A stretch of DNA of 64,000 nt, from positions 91,842,327-91,906,326 of the forward strand of contig CM073891.1 of the NCBI GenBank assembly GCA_037176705.1, read 5' to 3'. Both the position numbers and the translations under genes were made by a program. The notes under the pieces are model-generated. The model was given only the letters and a program-made list of their open reading frames with translations, ran no database searches and had not been told where the DNA came from. Numbering within the stretch: position 1 is the stretch's first letter; every line of letters begins with the position of its first letter. Positions 34,486-46,583 of this stretch are shown piece by piece. This stretch comes from Molossus alvarezi. Lineage: Eukaryota > Chordata > Mammalia > Chiroptera > Molossidae.

Positions 34486-37400
34486 CTCACAGACTTCTTT
34501 TCACCTCCACGTTGTTAACACACGAAGACAAATGTTGAATGATTGAGAAATAGTGCTTTTCAGATTATCAGAGAACAAAGACCCTTTTGGTGAAGTCAAT
34601 TAAAATGTATTTCTTTAGAATATTAATTGAAACCCATACTTAACCACCACTCTTATTATCTATTCTACAAAATCCAGAACAAATTAACTGGCAAGCGCAA
34701 TATTATTATCTATAAATGATTAATGAGTTGAGTTTTAGTTTTAAGGAAGAAAATGACTCAATTATTAATTGCTTCAAGGAACTACGATGGTCATTGTTGT
34801 AACAGAGGTATTAACAACATTGTAATAGGTTATCTTTGATCTTTGATGAAACAAATTTAGAATATAAGGGGGTTAGACATCAACTTCTTATAGAATATTC
34901 GGGATTGACTGACATTGCAAAATATTATATAATGGAAAAATTCAGGATTATTACATTTATTGAGAATACAAACTTATGTACAGTTCTGGATTTTGATTTT
35001 TAAATAAATAGGCAGAAATGGAAGTACAGTGTCAAGCAGAAAGTTAGTGATCAATATATTGAATGAATACATTTACAATAGAACATTTTTGACAGGTTAT
35101 AAACATTATAGACATATATGGACATTGCAAATCCAACATTTGTTATCTCCCATACATCATACCCTGTACAGACCTTTTCCTCAACTCTTTACTCTTTTTT
35201 TTTTTTTGTCTAGATGTAAATAAAAAATAAGATAGAAGTTTGATATTTCTACAATGATTTCCATAATAATATTTTTGCTTTTGGCAATTTTGGGGCCCAT
35301 ATTCTAATTCCTTTAAGGAAGTTGTGTCAGTTCTGGTGATGATTAGTTCATATTTCTTCAATTACAGATACAACTTAGTTCCACTGGAGAGAGAGGGAGA
35401 GAGAGAGACTTGAACACATTCATTTACCAAACCAGTGATTATAGTAGGATGATTTTGTCTGATCTAGTGATGAATTTTACTTCACTATTCAAGTTTGTTA
35501 TCCCCAAATTTTACAAGCATTCAATATACATATGTGAACCAAATTTGGTCCATGGCTTTTCTGAAAATCAAAGTCCAAAAATGGTGTTTGTGGAAGCTGA
35601 GGTCGTGCATAATTAATATATGATTTTGTTCTTGATTTTATTTGGATACCCTTAAATTAGTGTTTCTGAATTGAGGTAGAATGAGTGGAAGGCAGAGTGT
35701 GGATTAAGTGTGTATCAACATTACTAGGCAATTAGAGAATTTTTGCAAAATTCCTGGTGATTGTGATGATTCTCCTGTGGTGAACAGAAGAGGGAAGATT
35801 TGCATATGACAATATGTTTTTGCTTTTTGTTTGTTTAATGTTACAAATGCCTCACCCACAACTCCTTTCTGGTTAAAAAGATATCATTCTGAGGTGAGAG
35901 AACACTTTAAAAAGTGTTCCATTGGTCCAGAAATAACACTGCTTGTTTTCTCCTCCACATGCTCAAATTATTCTTCCACACTTACAAGGCTTTTGGAAGT
36001 TTCTCTGTAGGTGTTGTGCATAAGATGTGCTGAGATAGTGATATTTCTTCATTATCTAAATGTTGCAAAAGATTCTGGGCCATGATTAGTGGGTTGATTT
36101 CTAGCTCATATTCAGATAAGCAGAACAATTAAAACCAAGTCTATGATTCTTGGGAAGAAAATGGCATACAATAAAATGATTTTATCCTAAACAGCATTGC
36201 ATATAGTTTGCAAAACTAATACAGTCTTACTTATGATTGAATGTGGCAATAAATCAATGAGGCAGATTTTATTGTCTGACTTTTAGAGTTTTTTTTTTTT
36301 TCTCTCTTTACTTTATGGTTATATTTCTGTAGCGCTTGATATTCCGGGGTATAAAATCGCTTTACCCTGTCTTTAACAGTTTTAAATACACATGTGTATC
36401 TGAGTAATAACATAGAAACACCACTTAAACCTTACTGGCAAGGACATTGAGGCCCAGAGATCTTTCATGCCCTAGTTCCCATTTCATTGCTGTGTATGCT
36501 AGAGTCTGACATTGTCTATCATTTTCACTGTAGGGATAGCTACATCTGTAAGAAAATAGAGTGGTTTGGTTACATTTCTCTGCCCATCCCCTATTTAAAT
36601 CTTATTGGTATTATTTATGTCTTTCTGGTGCACTAAGGGTCACATAAGAAACCCTTCAGATTCATAGTCTTCAAATAATTAATGGTAGAAATTGAAATGT
36701 TATTATAACATATTATGTGAAATTATCTTCCAGGTAACATTAAAATATTAGTGTTCTTTTTATAAACCTGGATAGCCATTGATATCAGTCAACTTTTACC
36801 TCTTCAGTATCTCTACTACTTAACACATCATAGATTCTCTTTAGTTATTTGCTAAATAAATCAACTGATCATGAGCAACTTGATTATTTGATGCATAGTT
36901 TTTCGTCTTAATTTTGCGATGGTCTAAGGTAAGAAAACATGTATTTATACAGATATTTAAGAGTTTGAAGTTACAGAGATATTTCACTATCACTGACACT
37001 CTATTTTACTGTGCAAATGCTGTTTATTTAACAAGTATTTCTAAGTATCTAGTCTATGCTTAACCCCAGGTGTCGCTAGATTAGCAACGACAGTCTGTGA
37101 ACATGTTATTTTTCTTCACTGCCTCCAAGTGAAATCTATAACAAAACCAAAGCCATACTTGAGTTATTTCAGAGAAAAACTATCCAGAAAGATAGTTCCA
37201 TATTTTCAGGCAACTTAACAGGTCAGATGCCTTTGGGTTCTTTGCATGACTGAGTTAAAGAGCTAGAATGTATATAAAAGCTTAGTGAATTGTGCTTCAA
37301 TTTCATTAAACAGCCATAGGTAAAACCAGACTTTGTTGGCGTTTCAGGTGTAACCGCTAAAGTACTTGCTTGTGATTGAATTGCCACTCTGTTGAAATAC

Positions 37401-39225
37401 ATCACTGAAGCTGGACAAGTGGCTTCTGCGGCATTTGTGGGTTATGGTTGGTTTTGATGTTTGTCCACATAAAGACTCTCAGTTTATATATATCACACTC
37501 AAATGGAAAATTAAGCTATAAAATAAGATTGAATTGTTTTAAAGAAGGAAACTAACTGCTAATAATAATAATAATGATAAAAAAACCCTCTACCTATGGC
37601 AGAATAAATCTCAAACCATTTTTTATTGGTAGAAAATTTCCCTTAAAAAAACCTTTTAAATGTACTATACTGATGAGCTAACTGTTAAATTAATCAGTAA
37701 GGAATCACTGTTATTAACTACTGACATTATTTAAAGATGTCAATTAAAGTGAAAATATTTAAGGCATAAATTTCCTAATTACTGCTAAAACCTAAATTAA
37801 CATGAAATTATTAAAGCCTACATAGCATCTGCTGATGTATCATTTGGGACACATTTTCCCTTGGCTATACTTCCTACCACTGCTAAATGAACAGTCAATA
37901 ATTATTATTGGGTATCATACATTTCATAGAAACTGTCAGAACATGCAGTTAATCAAGAATGATAAAATGGTAATAAAAGAGGAATAATGAATTGCAATAT
38001 AAGTTATAAATGCGGGATACATACATTTCTTAAAATGTTTTATAACCTACTGGTTATTAAAGTAATCATGACTGGTAAAAGCAGATGGAATTTGTTTTAG
38101 GGAGAGTAAAATATCTAACTCTCATTTGAAAGTGGACCTCATTTATTTGATTATCTTGACCCTCACTATACCACAAACCACTATAGAATTGCCTACAAGG
38201 AAAACTGCTCTAGGTCCGGGGCCATCGTCTGAAGGCATTCATCACAGAGAGTTGTCCAGATGCCTCGGCTGTGATAGGATTTCACACATGAATGCAATGA
38301 GCAGAAATTCTCCAGAGAAGTTCTAACGCTGTTTGTGGCAGCTGAACTCTAACGTTAGAGTTTTAAGACAGAATTGGTTGTAAAACTTTAACTTTTGCTA
38401 TAACTTTTAACCTTTTGGCACACAAGTTTAGTTGTCAAAGAATGTTTACTTTCTTAGTTCACGAAGATGAACATATGGGTAACAGCAAAATGATGACCCT
38501 AAACACCCCTATTATTACCAGCACCCTCTCTCATATTTTCTATTTTGCAAAGTCATACATATATAGATACATAGCTGTAATTTAGACTGCTGCTTCTAAA
38601 TATAGGCTGCTGCAATTCTCATTTGAAAAATGTTTAAACTCACCAGGCATAACTATTTAAATCATTAATTAGTAAGAAGTGGTGAGCTGTTATGCCCCAT
38701 TTCACCTTTGACTGCCAAAATCGTGCCCTAGAGATAACTATATTATTGTTATGGATGAAGTATTTGGGAAATTTCTGAGATTCAGTGCTTCTGGGATGCA
38801 AAATAATATTTTATAGGTGTGAAACCAAAGAGGAGTGGTTTAACATTATATTTCTCATCCCATAATTCATATTACATTGACTAGGGGAAGAAAACTGCTC
38901 AGTTATGAATTCTTGAACATGGTGACATCTGACATATATCTGAAATGGGAGACTGAATTTAATATCCATAATTAAGTGTCAACATTCCTGCTTCGCTCTC
39001 ATGCTTGGTAATATTACACTGACATTGCAGAAGAGTGGTACAGAACTTGCTGTTATGTAAAAGAGTTTTAAATGAACATATTTCAAAGCTCCCTACGAAG
39101 TAATGAATGAGAAATTGGCTTTGAATTCAACTTGGTTGTCAGTTATTTGGTACATAGATCTCATGAGACAGTAGAGTGCAGTTATACAATAGCTACTCGG
39201 AATTCTGTGTAGCATTACATGGTCA
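34486..39225. other. 4.7-kb insertion-poor interval
   Basis: No Ves, L1, LTR or DNA transposon is recognisable, unlike every other interval of this size here. AT-rich, with motifs such as AATCATTAATTAG (about 38660) and an 18-bp palindrome at 38345-38362. The short open frames (e.g. 35410-35616, 38126-38326) show no protein signature. It may contain conserved non-coding or regulatory DNA. Confidence 0.35.
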
Positions 39226-39227
39226 TA

Positions 39228-39300
39228 TTAAAGGGGGGAAGTGAATTACATCTGTAATAATATCAACAATAAAAGTAAAGTAAAAAATAAATAAAAATGC
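39228..39300 (+). mobile_element. Very short L1 3'-end stub
   Basis: ACATCTGTAATAATATCAAC followed by AATAAAAGTAAAGTAAAAAA looks like the terminal bases and A-tail of a bat L1. The same ending appears at 57343-57417. No duplication identified. Confidence 0.45.
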
Positions 39301-40116
39301 AAAAAAGGTAATTCTTAGATTTTTTTATCCAAATAAAAAATTTTTGATGGTTTACTTTCACATTTATGATGTACAGATAAAACGTCACAGCACTGTTGTG
39401 GAGAATGCAGAATTCAGGATAGATGGGGTGTATTTTTGATCCTATCCAAGGGGATTTATTACTAGAAATTCCAAAAACATCTCATTGTACCAAGGCTTCA
39501 TTTATAATAAAGCCCCATATTATGGATCCTGTGGATAGCTATACAGTATAGTTTTAGGTCTCTAGGACAAAGAAAAGCAACTGATATATATTAAAAAACA
39601 AACAAACAAACAGTATTTTTTAACACCGGTATTGGTTATGCATAGTAATATCTTATTAAGAGTGTTGATTGAGTTAAGATATCCTAAGCTCTACGTTTGA
39701 TAAATATTTGTTACAAATAAACAACTTGGATATTTACCAGGCTGTAGCACATTCAGCATTCTGTTTCTGAGAGAGCTAAGAAGGCGGTGGTATAAGGCTT
39801 CCCAATGATGTTTCATGCTGCACTCTCAAAAGGTTACCTCTGCTTCATAACCCATAATATACACTCACTGTTCATGATAAAGCTAGTGCTTATGACTGAG
39901 TTTTCCTTCCTTGAATTTTTATTCACTTACCTGAAATTTTATTTTTAGCCTCTAACACCTCTTGTCTTCACCCACTGGGGGGGTAAAGTACTATTTTCTT
40001 TTATATTACCTGACCCTATTTCATTCACTCATTATGGGATAATCCCCAAATTCTTTGAGCCTGAGTTTCTTCAGGTAAAATGTTAGAATATTAATAACCA
40101 GCTTTATTCTCAAAAA
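39301..40116. other. Unassigned sequence
   Basis: AT-rich; no gene or named repeat seen. Confidence 0.35.
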
Positions 40117-40130
40117 AGAATAGATTATAG

Positions 40131-40387
40131 CCCCGGCCGGTTTGGCTCAGCGGTTAGAGCATCAGCCTGCGATCCAGAGAGACCCGGGTTCGGTTCCCGC
40201 TAAGGGCACGTATCTTGGTTGCAGTTTGTCCTCCGCCCTGGTTGGTCGTGCAGGTGGCAGCCACTCGATGTGTCCTTTTCACATCGATGTTTCTCTCTCT
40301 CTCTCTCTCTCTTCCTCTCTCTCCCTCCCACTCTATCTGAACAAAAAACAAAAAAATGTCCCCGGGTAAGGATAAACAACAAAAAAT
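40131..40387 (+). mobile_element. Ves SINE
   Basis: Well-preserved plus-strand Ves from CCCCGGCCGGTTTGGCTCAG to TGTCCCCGGGTAAGGAT. Perfect 14-bp duplication, AGAATAGATTATAG, at 40117-40130 and 40388-40401. Confidence 0.95.
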
Positions 40388-40558
40388 AGAATAGATTATA
40401 GTAAATACAATTTCCTAGTACATAGTGGGTAATGTTGTCCCATAACCTATGGCTTCTATGTTGTTTTCACCCTTTATTAGAATTCAATTATATTCCCTTT
40501 CTAATTTACTTCTTTGAGATTGATGAATCTCATGGTCTTATATGAAAATTTCTACATT

Positions 40559-41198
40559 CAGTAGTACTCCCTTATTCACAGTTTCACTCACCATGGTTTC
40601 AGCTTCCTGTGTTCATTGTGGTTCAAAAATATTAAATAGAAAACTTCAGCCCTGGCCGGTTTGGCTCAGTGGTTGGAGCATTGGCCTGAGGACCAGAGAG
40701 TCCCAGGTTCAGTTCCCACTAGGGGCACATACCAAAAACAAAAACAAAAGAAAAAAAAAAAAGTATTTTTTGGGAAAAAGGAAAAATATCTGCAACAAAA
40801 ATAAATTAATTAAATAAAAAATAATTTAAAAAGTAAATGGAAAATTTCAGAAGTTTTAAATTGTTCTGGTAGCATGATGAAGTCCTGTGCTGTCCTGCTC
40901 TGTCTCACTTGGAATGTGAAGCATCTCTTTGTCCAGCCTGTTTATGCTGTGTATACAACACAGTAAGCCATTCTGATAGAGACCACATTCACATAGCTTT
41001 CATCACAGTATATTGTTGTAATTGTTCTATTTTATGTAGTTGTCATTAACCTCTTCCTGTGCCTCACTTATAAATTAAACTTTATCATAGTTATATATTC
41101 ACAGGAAAAAACATAAACTATGTTTGGCACTGTCTGTGGTCCGGTATCCATTGGGGATCTTGGAACATGTCCCCTACTGGTAAGAGGGAGAATACTAT
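40559..41198 (+). mobile_element. Tigger-type DNA transposon remnant, split by a short Ves
   Basis: The left end CAGTAGTACTCCCTTATTC and the right end GGTAAGAGGGAGAATACTA are imperfect inverted repeats. Internal phrases (AAAATATTAAATAGAAAAC, TTTGTCCAGCCTGTTTATGC, GGTATCCATTGGGGATCTTG) match the pogo/Tigger class. The transposase region is deleted. The short Ves at 40650-40834 interrupts it. Confidence 0.8.
40650..40834 (+). mobile_element. Head-only Ves (tRNA-like part plus A-tail)
   Basis: Only about 85 nt of tRNA-like head are present, ending CACTAGGGGCACATACC, followed at once by an A-rich tail. The usual CT-rich body is absent. A 16-bp duplication with two mismatches (AAATAGAAAACTTCAG / AAATGGAAAATTTCAG) lies at 40634-40649 and 40835-40850, showing it inserted in this short form. 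Confidence 0.85.
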
Positions 41199-41204
41199 AT
41201 TATT

Positions 41205-41872
41205 TTGGAGGGGTTATTATCCCTAAATTTTTAAATTAACATATAATTACCATACAATATTACATTAGTATCAAGTGTACAATATGTTTATTCAACATTT
41301 GTATATTTAACAAAATGTCACTATAAGTCTAGTAACTATTGTCACTGTACAAAGTGACTGCAATATTATTTACTGAATTTCTTATGCTGCACATTATATC
41401 CCCATGACATTTATTTTATTACTAGAAATTTCTACCTCTTATTCCCCTTTACTTTTTTTTGCCCTTCCTCTCCTCTCCCATAACTCCTTCCGTTCTGGCA
41501 TTGGTTTGTTTTGTTTGTTCTTTTTTTTTTTTTAGATTCTATATGTAAGTGAAAACATATAGTATTTGTTCTTCTCTACCATATGACCCAGCAATTCCAC
41601 TTCTGGGTATCTGTCTGAAGGCAACAAAAACACTAATTTAAAAGATAATTGCATACTATTTTTATTGCAGCATTATTTATAATAACCAAGGCATGGAAAC
41701 AACCTATGTATCTAGATGAATTGATAAAGAATATATGATATGATTGATATATGATGTAAGATGATGTACACACACATACATAGAATGAAATATTTACTCA
41801 GCCATAAAAAAGAATGAAATATTGCCATTTGTGACAACATGGTTTAACCTAGAGGGTATTGTGCTAAGGGAA
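41205..41872 (-). mobile_element. 5'-inverted (twin-primed) L1, minus orientation
   Basis: The 3' part (41205-41576) is antisense L1 3' UTR up to the ORF2 end (AGTATTTGTTCTTCTCT). It then flips: 41578-41872 is ORF2 sequence on the plus strand (CATATGACCCAGCAATTCC ... GGGTATTGTGCTAAG). The two parts are nearly adjacent in L1 coordinates, missing only about 10-15 nt. I could not confirm a duplication. Confidence 0.75.
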
Positions 41873-43123
41873 TACTGAACTACTGAATTCTTGATTTTAG
41901 CTACATTTTCTTATTCTTTTTTTGAACTCTATATTGTCTTTCTTTCAGAAATGACACCAGAATTTTACCCAAGAGTTCAGAGTTTGAATCAACTCCTATC
42001 AGCTTCCCCTCATTTTTATACATCCCCAAAAGAAAGTGAAATTGTGTAGAAACTGGCAGAGCGAAGAATTGCTCACTAGTCATATAACTGCTTCTCTGGT
42101 AACATAAGACTTGGAGTGGGATGGGAAGAGTGTCTGTGGTGGTTCATGGATGTCTCTTCCTAATCAGCAGCATTATTCTCTCCTGTATTGTGGCAGATAA
42201 ACAAAAAGAGTTAACAAAGAGAAGCATTGGGCCAAATAACCCAGTGGATTTAGACAGGCATTGTTTCCAAAGGCATGACCTCAGTTCATTTTGATGCATC
42301 ATGCTATTAAAATCTTTTATATTAAATAATTCAAATTTTATTTAAATATATGATGTACATATTTATTCCTTTACTATGTTTCTTAAATCAACCCCCATTC
42401 CCCCCTTTACTATTCCCATTGCCATACTCTGGGATATATGCTTTTCCTCAAATTACGAAATTAGTTTTCTAAGTAGCTTCTATTTCTCTATTCTTACCCC
42501 CTTTTAATCATTCTACATATTGCTACTATATTAATCTTTATATAACGCCATTTTTGTCTTTATGCTGTTTGCATGCTCACGCATCCTTGATAGTTTCTTA
42601 TGGGCTGCAGCACGGTTCCCAAGAATTTCCGACCAAGTGGCAGATGGAAGGGACCTGGAAGATCCTGAGGGCTAAGAATTTGGCAATCTTCCTCAAATCT
42701 TAACTTGTATCTTTAAAATTCAAATTAATTTTTCATGCTTTACTACATACTATCAGTCTTTGTTTTAATGTAATTAAAAATACTTCCTGATTAAACAGAC
42801 TAATGCTCCATTCCAAATCTTGAAGTAATTTTGATGTCCAGGAAGATGTCCGTGTTATCCTGTGACTCTAAGTATCCCTGGCTCTACCCCATTTTCTTGG
42901 ACGTATGAGTACACTTGTGTGAGAAGTCAGGTTGATTCAAACTGTTTTGTTGGAATTTCATGATACTGCAGAGTCTAGCCTTAACTTCCTTTTAGAGTCT
43001 ATCTTCCATCAATTCTCTACACAAATCCTACACTCCAGCCAACCTGTGGAACTTATTCTCACACAGACTCATCTCTCTTTTCTTGCTTTCCTGTCTTTGT
43101 TCACTATTTATTCCCTATCAATA
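41873..43123. other. Unassigned sequence
   Basis: AT-rich, moderately balanced around 42100-42320 and 42580-42700. No gene or clear repeat. Confidence 0.35.
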
Positions 43124-43137
43124 GCTTCCTCCCTGAT

Positions 43138-43374
43138 CTTTTTTTGTTTTGTTTTTTTATTCACACCTGAGGACATTTTTCCATATTTTGTTCAGATAGA
43201 GTGGGAGGGAGAGAGAAACATCGACGTGAAAGGGACACATCGAGGGGTTGCCACCCACACGACCAACTAGGGCCGAGGACAAACTGCAACTGAGGTATGT
43301 GCCCTTAGAGGGAACCAAACCCAAGTCTCTCTGGACCACAGGCCGGCGCTCTAACCACTGAGAACCCGGCCAGG
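43138..43374 (-). mobile_element. Ves SINE
   Basis: Minus-strand Ves with a perfect 14-bp duplication, GCTTCCTCCCTGAT, at 43124-43137 and 43375-43388. Confidence 0.93.
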
Positions 43375-43520
43375 GCTTCCTCCCTGATTTTATCTCTGCC
43401 TATAAAGTGCTAATTAATTTTCAAACTCATACTCATCTTTTCTTTAAACACATTTAAGCTGGAAGCAGACTATCCCATTACTGATTATTTACAAGCCTTT
43501 ATTGGGTTTTATTGTGGTGT

Positions 43521-43975
43521 TTAAATACTATTGTTTGTTTTGAATAGAACTCTGTCCCCATACCCTGCTCCTTCTTTCAGAGATTTGATTTTAGTGGTGA
43601 CAAAGACCTTGACCAAACTTTAGTTAGTATACTTTGAGCCACTTTTTGACTAGACCTCTGTGGGCCCAGTCTTCAGCTTGTCTAGTCCAGTTGCAGCAAG
43701 AATCCTGCTGTTATTTTATTGATAATCCTCTACTGTTGATATCTGATCACCCTGTACAGACTTCAGCAGGAGTCCTGTTAAGGGGGTTTAGCAAGAATTC
43801 CCTTACCCCTGATGTCTGCTCTTTGTAATTTTCCAGGGCCACATCCCTCTGCTCCTCAGCCGCACATCCCCAGCTGTCTGTGTTGCATCTGGAGTTGAGC
43901 CTGATCTCTCTCCTGTTGTGATAGTCTTGACATCTATTACAACAGTCCTGAATGAAGTCTTTCTTATAATTTTAA
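43521..43975 (+). mobile_element. Probable solo ERV LTR
   Basis: A GC-moderate block with a run of short pyrimidine-rich clauses, ending GTCTTGACATCTATTAC and AATGAAGTCTTTCTTA. The latter looks like a decayed AATAAAG polyadenylation signal with U5. The layout resembles a class I/III ERV LTR; no internal viral genes adjoin it. Boundaries and family are uncertain. Confidence 0.4.
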
Positions 43976-44301
43976 AAAGTGTCAGAACATGTATTTTTAA
44001 CAATGGAGAGTGCCAATCATATTAATTCACACCCTGGGCTGCTATAGTCTGTGGATATAATATGTTTAACCAGTTAGAATATTTTTTAACTCCGGTTCTC
44101 TAAATGGAGTTACATGGCCCTAAGCTGCTCAAGACTGTTCCCTGCTACCACCATATGGAGAAGCTGACCCTAGACAATAAAAATGTCACATGGACAGAAA
44201 CAGAAACAGAGTCCAGATCTGTCTGCTTTGAAGTTCTTTACAGTCATACTGTAAGGTCAGCTCTATTTTTGCCCTTCTTAGTTGTACAGCCACATAATTT
44301 G

Positions 44302-44335
<34 letters not shown>

Positions 44336-44791
44336 TAAGTGCATTGAACAAAGTTTTAGATTCTTAAAACCAAGATATCCTGATTGATATATTTACTCAT
44401 ATAGTAATTTTTCTCTACTGTGCTATGCTATTGATTTGTATTCTTTGCTCCTCAATTATACTGTGTATAACTATAATTTGTGCTACTCCACAAACCATAG
44501 GCTCTTAACAAATATTTACTGATTTATCTCATTTTCTGTGTGCTTGAAAATTAAAGAATTATAATACTTTGTTATTTTAGTTCTGTTTTTCTAAATAAGT
44601 TATTATTTAGAACATAAAAATATGGATTAATATAAAGATAAGTTCATCTATAATTTCAACATCCAGAGATGATCCTGTGAATAACTGATGTACTTTCATC
44701 CATTATTATCATGGGATCATAATGTATATATTACTTTATTTTTTCTCTGAAAAATACATTGTGAACATTATCACATAAAGATACTGTACTT
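43976..44791. other. Unassigned sequence with T30 run
   Basis: No gene recognised. A pure T30 homopolymer lies at 44303-44332 without a recognisable retroelement next to it. Confidence 0.4.
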
Positions 44792-44807
44792 TACATACAA
44801 CTTTTTA

Positions 44808-45079
44808 TTTTTTATTATTTTTTTAAATTTATTTTTTTAATCCTCACCCGAGGACATTTTTCCATTTTTTGTTCAGATAGAGTGGGAGGGAAAGAGAGAG
44901 AGAGAAACATCGGAAACATCGATGTGAAAGGGACACATCGAGTGGTTGCCACCCACACGACCCAACCAGGGCTAGGGACAAACTGCAACCAAGGTACGTG
45001 CCCTTAGTGGGAACCGAACCCGGGTCTCTCCGGACCGGCGCAGCCGATGCTCTAACCACTGAGCAAAACCGGCCAGGGC
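44808..45079 (-). mobile_element. Ves SINE
   Basis: Minus-strand Ves with a 16-bp duplication, TACATACAACTTTTTA, at 44792-44807 and 45080-45095. The body repeats GAAACATCG twice near 44905-44925. Confidence 0.93.
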
Positions 45080-45095
45080 TACATACAACTTTTTA

Positions 45096-46204
45096 AAAGA
45101 TACCTGGATTGTTTCTAAAGATTCTCTATTTGTTTCTAAACATATTCCCTATGTTTGTGTATGACACAAACAAACAAAAGTAGACTAAAAATGTTAAGAT
45201 TTCTTTTTATGTGTTTCTCACGTTTGGCTATTTTCTGAATGATATATACATTAAAAAAATGTTTGGTACGAATAGCCAAATTACTCTTCAGAACTATGGT
45301 ACAAATTTGTGCTCCTAAAGTAATAAAGTAAAGGTCTTAATTTTTTTCTCAAATTGCAGCTAGAAACTGGCATCTTGTTATTTCTAGCTTTACAGTTTTT
45401 TATATATGCATTTATCTTATTACATATAAGATATATTTATATATTAAATTATATGTTATATATAAAATACATATATTGTATATAACTTTATCTTACAATT
45501 TGATTTAATTGAATTTATGTCATGTTGTAGCAATTTGACAACTTTAAACTTGGAGAACTTTAGAAGTCAAGGTTATTAAGTAGCAAATTAATGTAACACT
45601 AAACTCTTAAGAGAGCCCTGTAGAATGCAATTTTGGACATTTGTTACAATGGATCAATTTTTCATTAAATTCTTCAAATTATTTCAATACTTTTTGGATA
45701 CAAAACCAACTGCCATTCTTATTTTTTGCCAGAAGATGGCACTATAATAATAAACTAAGATCTCTGTGTTTTAGGGAATGCAGATAAATATTGTCAAAAG
45801 ATTAAAATAAAAACAATTCCTATGGCTTGACAAATAACTTTTGAATGATATGCTCACCTTTGTCTTTAATGGCTATACCTTAAAATGAAAAGTTTGCTAT
45901 ACATTTGAAGGAGGAGGGTTTAAAATATTTTACTCAGTATAATTTTTTTCTCAGATTTTACTTATCTTTCTGTTCAAGTTATAGGACAACTTGGGTATAA
46001 AAGTGTTGCCAATTAGTGGATTTTTAATCTAAAGTTATATTTGGAATCATCTGAAAGTTGTATGTTTACACAACATACACGCATGCATACATACGCTAAT
46101 GCAACTACTTCTGTGCTGAGACTGAAAAAATGGAATAAAAGAAACCACAGCTAAAGCTTAAAATTATGATGATTCCATGAGACAACCCACAAAATAGTAG
46201 CTTT
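45096..46204. other. AT-rich unassigned sequence
   Basis: Contains a strongly alternating TA-rich region at 45400-45490. No gene or named repeat. Confidence 0.35.
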
Positions 46205-46219
46205 GGTATGTATTATTAT

Positions 46220-46347
46220 CATTATTATTATTATTTTTAAAGACTGTGGTTTACTAGGATGAGCCAAACACAGGAAACATCCATGGCTGAGAAATACCTA
46301 TTTTATTTATTGTTTTACTCGAGGATTTTTCTTTCTTTTATCTTCAG

Positions 46348-46393
<46 letters not shown>

Positions 46394-46568
46394 AGGAATA
46401 CAGAGAAACATCGATGACAGAGACACATGGAGTGGTTGCCACCCATACAAACCGCCACCGGGCCAGGGACAAACTGCAACCGAGGTAAGTGCCTTTAGCG
46501 GGAACTGAACCTGGGACTCTTGGGCCCGCAGGCCCAAGCTCTAACCACTAAACAAAACCGGCCAGGGC
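46220..46568 (-). mobile_element. Ves SINE with probable 3' transduction
   Basis: The Ves body runs from 46568 to about 46311, with a (GA)n expansion at 46352-46391. Beyond its own A-rich end lie about 60 bp of unrelated sequence, then a second A/TAA-rich tail. The duplication GGTATGTATTATTAT / GGTATGTATAATTAT (one mismatch) flanks the whole unit at 46205-46219 and 46569-46583. This fits Pol III read-through into flanking DNA at the source locus. Confidence 0.7.
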
Positions 46569-46583
46569 GGTATGTATAATTAT

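Noticed and set aside
40131..40210. Possible tRNA gene (good A and B boxes)
   Set aside because: It is the head of a Ves SINE: the body, tail and target-site duplication follow.
44303..44332. T30 run as the A-tail of a processed pseudogene
   Set aside because: No recognisable retrocopy or duplication lies next to it.
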